From an uncultured Eubacteriales bacterium (GTDB taxonomy: Bacteria > Bacillota > Clostridia > Oscillospirales > Acutalibacteraceae): a DNA stretch of 10,443 bases. Of the stretch, positions 6,479 to 10,443 are shown piece after piece. The position numbers and the translations under genes were made by a program. The DNA lies in assembly GCA_934408795.1 (NCBI GenBank), contig CAKRVQ010000020.1, forward strand, positions 1 through 10,443. Direction: 5' to 3'. The notes beneath the pieces were generated by a model, which was not told the origin of the DNA, ran no database searches, and worked only from the letters and a program-made list of their open reading frames with translations. Position 1 is the first letter of the stretch. Each line of letters begins with the position of its first letter.

Positions 6479-7528
6479 TTATTTATACATCCTGTCGTAA
6501 TAGTCCTTATAGGCTCCGTCAACTATGTGACCTACCCAATCCATATTGTCGAGATACCACTGAACGGTCTCCTTCATACCCTCTTCGAAGGTGTATTCGG
6601 GATGCCAGCCGAGAAGAGTGGTGATCTTTGTGTTGTCGATGGCGTAGCGCCTGTCGTGTCCCGGTCTGTCCTTTACATAGGTGATCAGATCCTCGCTCTT
6701 TCCGAGCGCCGAGATTATGAGCTTTACAATGTAAATATTGGCTTTTTCGTTGTTGCCGCCGACATTGTAGACCTCTCCGTCCGCACCCTTGTGAAGTACA
6801 CAATCGATAGCCTCACAATGGTCCTTGACATGCAGCCAGTCGCGGATCTGCATACCGTCTCCGTACACGGGCAGACTCTTACCCTTCATACAGTTGTTTA
6901 TCATAAGAGGGATAAGCTTTTCGGGGAACTGATAGGGTCCGTAGTTATTTGAACAGCGCGTTACCGTAACGGGCATACCGAAGGTCTCATGATATGCGCG
7001 CACTACAAGGTCTGCGCTCGCTTTTGATGCGGAATACGGACTGTTCGGAGAAAGCGGCATTGTTTCTACAAACATACCCGTTTTTCCGAGCGCTCCGTAT
7101 ACCTCATCGGTCGAGACCTGATGAAAACGGACGCCATCCTTATACTCCCTGCTGTATTTATCATCGGGATGCAGCTTCCAGTGAGCCTTCGCGGCATCAA
7201 GAAGGGTCTGCGTGCCGATAATGTTTGTAGTCAGGAATATCTCGGGCTCGGTTATCGATCTGTCGACATGACTCTCGGCAGCGAAATTCACGACATAGTC
7301 AATATTCCACTTGTCAAAGATCGCATTTACGGCATCGCGATCCCTTATATCCGCTTTGACAAATGTGTAATTGGGATCGTTTTCAATGTCCTTGAGATTT
7401 TCCAGATTTCCTGCATAGGTAAGCGCATCAAGATTGATTATTTTGTAATCTGGATGCTTTTCAAGCATAAGACGGACAAAATTGCTCCCGATAAATCCGG
7501 CGCCGCCGGTAATAAGCATTGTTTTCAT
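6479..7528 (-). CDS. rfbB: dTDP-glucose 4,6-dehydratase
   Basis: RfbB (RmlB) converts dTDP-glucose to dTDP-4-keto-6-deoxyglucose with bound NAD, the second step toward dTDP-rhamnose and other deoxysugars. The 349-residue protein is an extended short-chain dehydrogenase. It has the Rossmann NAD loop [11 protein letters not shown] (7-17), [14 protein letters not shown] (32-45), the signature [12 protein letters not shown] (81-92), the dehydratase triad TDE (T140, D141, E142 in STDEVYG) and the catalytic YxxxK pair Y165 and K169 in SPYSASKAS. The C-terminal part has [11 protein letters not shown], also typical. The length is normal for the family and no key residue is missing. Its ATG overlaps the rfbA stop codon in an ATGA arrangement (7525-7528), indicating translational coupling. 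It acts in the cytoplasm on the product of RfbA. Confidence 0.97.
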   Translation of the reverse strand: MKTMLITGGAGFIGSNFVRLMLEKHPDYKIINLDALTYAGNLENLKDIENDPNYTFVKADIRDRDAVNAIFDKWNIDYVVNFAAESHVDRSITEPEIFLTTNIIGTQTLLDAAKAHWKLHPDDKYSREYKDGVRFHQVSTDEVYGALGKTGMFVETMPLSPNSPYSASKASADLVVRAYHETFGMPVTVTRCSNNYGPYQFPEKLIPLMINNCMKGKSLPVYGDGMQIRDWLHVKDHCEAIDCVLHKGADGEVYNVGGNNEKANIYIVKLIISALGKSEDLITYVKDRPGHDRRYAIDNTKITTLLGWHPEYTFEEGMKETVQWYLDNMDWVGHIVDGAYKDYYDRMYK

Positions 7529-8400
7529 TCGACATTACTCTCCGATATCGTAAGTAAATAGCGACCGTAGTCGGTCATTTTAAGCTTTTCTCCTATGGAT
7601 CTCAGCTGCTCTGTGGTTATAAATCCCCTGCGCCAGGCGATCTCCTCGATGCAGGAGACATAGAACCCTTGAGTCGACTGCACCGTTTCGACGAACTGTG
7701 CCGCCTTGAGCATTCCCGCGGGAGTCCCTGTGTCAAGCCATGCCATTCCTCTGCCGAGCAAGGTGACCTTCAGCTCGCCCATTTTAAGATAAGCATTGTT
7801 AACGGCGGTTATCTCGATCTCGCCGCGCGCCGACGGTTTGACATTCTTAGCTATTTCGACTACTCGGTTATCGTAAAAATACAGTCCCGGCACCGCATAA
7901 TTCGATTTCGGATGAGCGGGCTTCTCTTCAATGGATATCACATTGAAATCCTTGTCGAACTCAACGACTCCGAACGCCCTCGCGTCCTGAACGGGATATC
8001 CGAAAACGGTAGCACCGGTCTTGTTTTCCATTGCCTCGTCGAGGACGCTCGCAAAGGACTGACCGTAGAACACATTATCACCGAGGACCAAGCATACACT
8101 GTCGTCGCCGATAAACTCTTCTCCGAGAATAAAGGCGTCCGCCAGACCTCTCGGGGACTCCTGCACCTTATACTCGATCCGAATACCTATCTCATTTCCG
8201 TCGCCCAAAAGGCGCTCATATGTGGGCGTGTCCTCGGGGGTCGAAATAATGAGGACTTCTCTTATGCCGGCAAGCAGCAGCACCGACAAGGGATAGTAGA
8301 TCAGCGGCTTATCATAGATGGGAAGCAGCTGCTTTGAGACCGCCTTTGTAATGGGATACAGTCTTGTACCCTTACCGCCCGCAAGAATAATACCCTTCAT
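7525..8400 (-). CDS. rfbA: Glucose-1-phosphate thymidylyltransferase
   Basis: RfbA (RmlA) joins glucose-1-phosphate and dTTP to make dTDP-glucose, the entry step of dTDP-sugar synthesis. The 291-residue protein begins with the nucleotide-binding signature [11 protein letters not shown] (8-18), then [18 protein letters not shown] (22-39), contains [11 protein letters not shown] (80-90) and the metal-binding LGDNVFYG (107-113), and ends in the region typical of this enzyme ([20 protein letters not shown]). Length and motifs match the family, with no sign of damage. The ATG at 8400 is preceded by AAGGAG six bases upstream. It starts 30 bases after the O-antigen ligase-like gene and overlaps rfbB by four bases. 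RfbC and RfbD, needed to finish dTDP-rhamnose, are not in the window, so the final sugar cannot be named. Confidence 0.97.
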   Translation of the reverse strand: MKGIILAGGKGTRLYPITKAVSKQLLPIYDKPLIYYPLSVLLLAGIREVLIISTPEDTPTYERLLGDGNEIGIRIEYKVQESPRGLADAFILGEEFIGDDSVCLVLGDNVFYGQSFASVLDEAMENKTGATVFGYPVQDARAFGVVEFDKDFNVISIEEKPAHPKSNYAVPGLYFYDNRVVEIAKNVKPSARGEIEITAVNNAYLKMGELKVTLLGRGMAWLDTGTPAGMLKAAQFVETVQSTQGFYVSCIEEIAWRRGFITTEQLRSIGEKLKMTDYGRYLLTISESNVE

Positions 8401-8430
8401 TTTGTTCTCCTTTTTTTACAGCTTCTGTTA

Positions 8431-9726
8431 TTACGGCTCCGACGCCGACACCGCAGGCAGGCAATATTCAGTCCTCCGTAAATCGGACTTCTCGCGACAA
8501 TACCTGAGCACCGCGACGGTGTAGCCTAAAAACATATAAAATTCGCCGTCGTAGACATACGACTGGGAAAAAGAAAGCTTTAATACCGAAGCACAGAACA
8601 ATACCAAAATCATAAGTCTGATACCGACATTTCGGCATTTAACAAATGCGATAACAGGCGGCACCGTCACTGCGGCAATAAAAGCGGTCCCGAGAATGAC
8701 CCCGTATTCGCACCAGAATTCAAGGAAGATGTTGTGACTGTATCCCGCGGCCCCTCTGTTCACAAGCAGAATGAAGCGGTCGCCCATCAGTCCGTTGCCG
8801 AATATCGGATGTTCTTTGACGGCGGACATTATGATCTGCACTATTCTTTCTCTGCCCTTGCTCTCATTGAAGTCCTCTTCAAGGATACGGTCGAATATGC
8901 GGGTGCTGAGCCCCAGATCCTCAAACCAGCCCGACAGTGTCTCCGCTACCGTTTTCAATACGTCCGTCGTTGTAAGCAAAACTACCAGCACGGCAAAAAA
9001 GACCGCCGTCAATATAAATTTTTTCGGCGTGAGATTCGAAAATGTGACCGTGAGTATCCCGGCGAAAAGGAACACGACCGTTATGACTGCAGGACCGCGC
9101 GTTCCGCACATAAGCACCATAAAGAACGACAGAAGCGCGGCAAACCAATAGCCTACCCTTTTCTTTTCAAGAGCATAACCTATCAGATACAACGCCGACG
9201 GCAGCACGACATATGCAACATTCATTCTCTCCTCATCCACGCCGCTCTCGGAGGGCGCGATGAATGTAAAGATGATCTGAGCAACAACTCCGAGGAGCGA
9301 AGCAAAATACAAAAGCTTCTTGTTCTCTTCGTAATCGATCGAAATGCCGACAAACATAAGCAGCATCACACTGACAGTCGATCCGAAAGCGGCAAAAATA
9401 TAATCGGAATTAGAAGGGAAAAGAGCCGCATTTAGCAGCACAAATGTCACCATTGACATATATATAAGCAGGTCCGTAAACCTTATCTTTTTGACAAGAT
9501 AAGGAAAAGCGCCCACTGCGGCAATTATCATCAGGGCGGGATAAACATAGTCCACCGCCGTGTTTATCAGAGGGATACGCAGAATTATATAACGCGCAAA
9601 CGGGAAGAGCGTTTCCCTGCACCACGCAAGAAGCAGCATTATCCTGAACGATATCACATGGATGTATCTGCCGTCGCCTTTGTTACGGATGCCGTTATTA
9701 TTTCTTATTCCCGCAGTAACCGTCAT
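8431..9726 (-). CDS. O-antigen ligase / polymerase-like (Wzy_C) membrane protein
   Basis: The 431-residue protein is almost entirely hydrophobic segments, with about ten or more spans, and one large extracytoplasmic loop before the last spans. That loop holds KGRERIVQIIMSAVKEHPIFGNG and then SHNIFLEFWCEYGVILG with the histidine at about residue 331, the signature of the O-antigen ligase/Wzy polymerase superfamily. An arginine in MCGTRGPAV near the middle also fits. Such proteins join lipid-linked oligosaccharide units or ligate polysaccharide to an acceptor on the outer face of the cytoplasmic membrane. In a Gram-positive cell the likely product is a capsule or wall polysaccharide. I place the start at the ATG at 9726, not an in-frame start 14 codons upstream (9768), because AAGGAGGG lies six bases before it. 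It is the first gene after the promoter at 9834-9862 and is followed closely by rfbA. Polymerase and ligase roles cannot be separated from sequence. Confidence 0.9.
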   Translation of the reverse strand: MTVTAGIRNNNGIRNKGDGRYIHVISFRIMLLLAWCRETLFPFARYIILRIPLINTAVDYVYPALMIIAAVGAFPYLVKKIRFTDLLIYMSMVTFVLLNAALFPSNSDYIFAAFGSTVSVMLLMFVGISIDYEENKKLLYFASLLGVVAQIIFTFIAPSESGVDEERMNVAYVVLPSALYLIGYALEKKRVGYWFAALLSFFMVLMCGTRGPAVITVVFLFAGILTVTFSNLTPKKFILTAVFFAVLVVLLTTTDVLKTVAETLSGWFEDLGLSTRIFDRILEEDFNESKGRERIVQIIMSAVKEHPIFGNGLMGDRFILLVNRGAAGYSHNIFLEFWCEYGVILGTAFIAAVTVPPVIAFVKCRNVGIRLMILVLFCASVLKLSFSQSYVYDGEFYMFLGYTVAVLRYCREKSDLRRTEYCLPAVSASEP

Positions 9727-9732
9727 GCTGCT

Positions 9733-9740
9733 CCCTCCTT
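9733..9740 (-). promoter_or_regulatory. Ribosome binding site fixing the Wzy-like gene start
   Basis: AAGGAGGG on the minus strand is six bases before the ATG at 9726. It is the strongest ribosome binding site in the window and decides the start against the upstream in-frame start at 9768. Confidence 0.85.
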
Positions 9741-9770
9741 CCGCCGTTATTATCAAGACCTCGGTCATAT

Positions 9771-9793
9771 AAGCGGCCGGATCCCGGCTGCTT
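9771..9793. other. Hairpin in the leader of the polysaccharide operon
   Basis: AAGCGGCCGG (9771-9780) pairs with CCGGCTGCTT (9784-9793) around a three-base loop. As minus-strand RNA it has one A-C mismatch; as + strand RNA that pair is a G-U wobble. The predicted minus-strand leader (about 9827 to 9727) also contains GTGATTCGGTATCAC (9805-9819), a 5-bp hairpin. No U-run follows either, so no attenuator can be claimed. Confidence 0.3.
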
Positions 9794-9833
9794 GTGACTC
9801 GTCAGTGATACCGAATCACCATAACACCACTAT

Positions 9834-9862
9834 ATAATACCGCATAACCCCCGTAAAGTCAA
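9834..9862 (-). promoter_or_regulatory. Sigma-A-like promoter for the polysaccharide operon
   Basis: On the minus strand TTGACT (9862-9857) is followed after exactly 17 bases by TATTAT (9839-9834), each one base from consensus at the optimal spacing. The predicted start is near 9827, giving a leader of about 100 bases before the Wzy-like ATG at 9726. It would drive the Wzy-like gene, rfbA, rfbB, pnuC and yitT as one unit, since no other convincing promoter or terminator is seen until 4616-4662. Confidence 0.75.
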
Positions 9863-9931
9863 CAGAAACAACTAACTCCCTCTGTTGGGCGCGGCGAACG
9901 GCGGTCGTCGCTCTCTGCGAGGCGGACTGCA

Positions 9932-9983
9932 GAAAGCAAAAGCGCCCCGCGTTCGTCCGCAGTAACGGACGAACGCAGGGCGC
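9932..9983 (-). terminator. Strong intrinsic terminator after the partial upstream gene
   Basis: An 18-bp stem (9983-9966 with 9959-9942, minus strand) closes a six-base loop, TTACTG, and runs directly into TTTTGCTTTC. The only imperfect pair is a G-U wobble in minus-strand RNA but an A-C mismatch in + strand RNA, which together with the T-run shows that it works on the minus strand. It ends the transcript of the gene at 10070-10443 and separates it from the promoter at 9834-9862. Confidence 0.85.
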
Positions 9984-10025
9984 CCACCATCCGAGGTCGG
10001 TCATCGACCCTAAGCGCTTGCCATG

Positions 10026-10055
10026 AACGGGAGCCGGACACGGCACCCGTTTTTT
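10026..10055 (+). terminator. Orphan terminator-like hairpin facing the + direction
   Basis: AACGGGAGCCG pairs with CGGCACCCGTT around loop GACA with one A-A mismatch, and on the + strand it continues into a T-run ending at 10055. On the minus strand no T-run follows, so it is not the terminator of the minus-strand gene that ends at 10070. No + strand gene is evident upstream. It may stop antisense or read-through transcription toward the partial gene, or may only be a 3' UTR hairpin. Confidence 0.45.
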
Positions 10056-10069
10056 CGGAGAACCCGCAC

Positions 10070-10443
10070 TTATCTTTCGGAAGATTCTTTGAGCAGATCG
10101 CAAACCTCTTTAAGTCCGCCGTAGACATACTTCATCTCCTGTTCGGTAAACAGGAATCCGAGATTACGATAACGCTTGTCGTTTTTGATCCAGTTCCATG
10201 CGTTCTGCTTCTTCTCAAAGCTCATCTGACTGTGAAGCAGAATGTCATAGACTCTGTCGGCCGCGTCGCGGTTATCATAAATAAGATCCTCACCCGAAAG
10301 AGTGATCTTTACGGTCTCCACTGTTTTTGCAGTCACCGTAACAGTAAGGGTGTGTTCTTTCCTGTCATACTTGCTCGCGAACTTTGACACCCTTCCGTTG
10401 AGTGTCACATCAACTTCGGGTTCTTTTCCCACGGCACAGAATA
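10070..10443 (-). CDS. C-terminal fragment of a larger protein, possibly a glycoside hydrolase
   Basis: The frame is open from the window edge to a TAA at 10072-10070, giving about 124 residues. A GTG at 10432 exists, but the codons upstream (Phe-Cys-Ala) continue the frame to the edge and no ribosome binding site can be judged, so I treat this as the end of a longer gene. The first part (about 45 residues) alternates like beta-strands, with VDVTLNGRV and TLTVTVTAKTVETVKITLSG. The rest is helical (AADRVYDILLHSQMSFEKKQNAWNWI, in two helices, then a short C-terminal helix). A terminal beta-domain followed by a DRVYDILLHSQ-like helical tail reminds me of the C-terminal ends of clostridial family 31 glycoside hydrolases. 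That is resemblance from memory, with no catalytic residue visible here. The product may therefore have nothing to do with the polysaccharide operon downstream, from which a strong terminator separates it. Confidence 0.6.
   Translation of the reverse strand, partial: FCAVGKEPEVDVTLNGRVSKFASKYDRKEHTLTVTVTAKTVETVKITLSGEDLIYDNRDAADRVYDILLHSQMSFEKKQNAWNWIKNDKRYRNLGFLFTEQEMKYVYGGLKEVCDLLKESSER

Noticed and set aside
8734..9435. Long + strand frame opposite the Wzy-like gene
   Set aside because: It is antisense to a clear membrane protein gene; the charged, low-complexity translation mirrors codons for hydrophobic residues on the other strand.
9831..9840. Perfect TATAAT on the + strand as a promoter for a + strand RNA
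   Set aside because: There is no -35-like sequence at 16-18 bases and no extended -10. The same A+T-rich stretch is better explained as the -10 of the minus-strand promoter, which has a well-spaced TTGACT.
9859..10128. Minus-strand frames covering the intergenic region 9816-10128
   Set aside because: They run through the terminator hairpin at 9932-9983 and the end of the partial gene in a different frame, with no ribosome binding site and no family resemblance.

Overview
The window suggests a Gram-positive member of the Clostridia, probably in or near the Oscillospirales/Ruminococcaceae. The evidence is the Firmicutes-type gene order miaB - YlbF-family gene - mutS, strong AGGAG-type ribosome binding sites, sigma-A-like promoters and mixed base composition. 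This is inference from gene content, as no rRNA is present. Every convincing gene lies on the minus strand, so transcription runs from high to low coordinates. I found no phage genes, transposase, CRISPR array, tRNA or rRNA.

Reading in the direction of transcription, the window opens (10443-10070) with the C-terminal end of a larger protein, possibly a glycoside hydrolase, followed by a strong minus-strand terminator (9932-9983). A clear promoter (TTGACT, 17 bp, TATTAT; 9834-9862) then starts a probable five-gene operon. It encodes an O-antigen ligase/polymerase-like membrane protein (8431-9726), glucose-1-phosphate thymidylyltransferase rfbA (7525-8400), dTDP-glucose 4,6-dehydratase rfbB (6479-7528), a PnuC-family vitamin/nucleoside transporter (5601-6476) and a YitT-family membrane protein (4671-5513). 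rfbA and rfbB overlap by four bases and rfbB and pnuC are two bases apart. The operon ends at a long hairpin terminator (4616-4662). The first three genes belong to cell-surface polysaccharide synthesis; the link of the last two to that job is positional only.

Between this terminator and a second one (4305-4328) lies a gene-free stretch holding a 200-bp nested palindromic element (4369-4568). It has a 9-bp base stem, a 21-bp arm, a 6-bp stem and a 16-bp hairpin, all nested, and is the most unusual thing in the window.

The second operon begins at a promoter (TTGCAT, 17 bp, TATAAT; 4274-4302) and carries miaB (tRNA methylthiotransferase), a YlbF/YmcA-family protein with a five-cysteine tail, and mutS, which runs off the window edge at position 1 with its C-terminal part missing. 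This matches the known Bacillus arrangement miaB-ymcA-(cotE)-mutS-mutL, so mutL probably follows outside the window. Most of the window is conventional housekeeping and surface-polysaccharide sequence. The points worth a second look are the non-coding structures and the cysteine-tailed YlbF protein beside an iron-sulfur enzyme.
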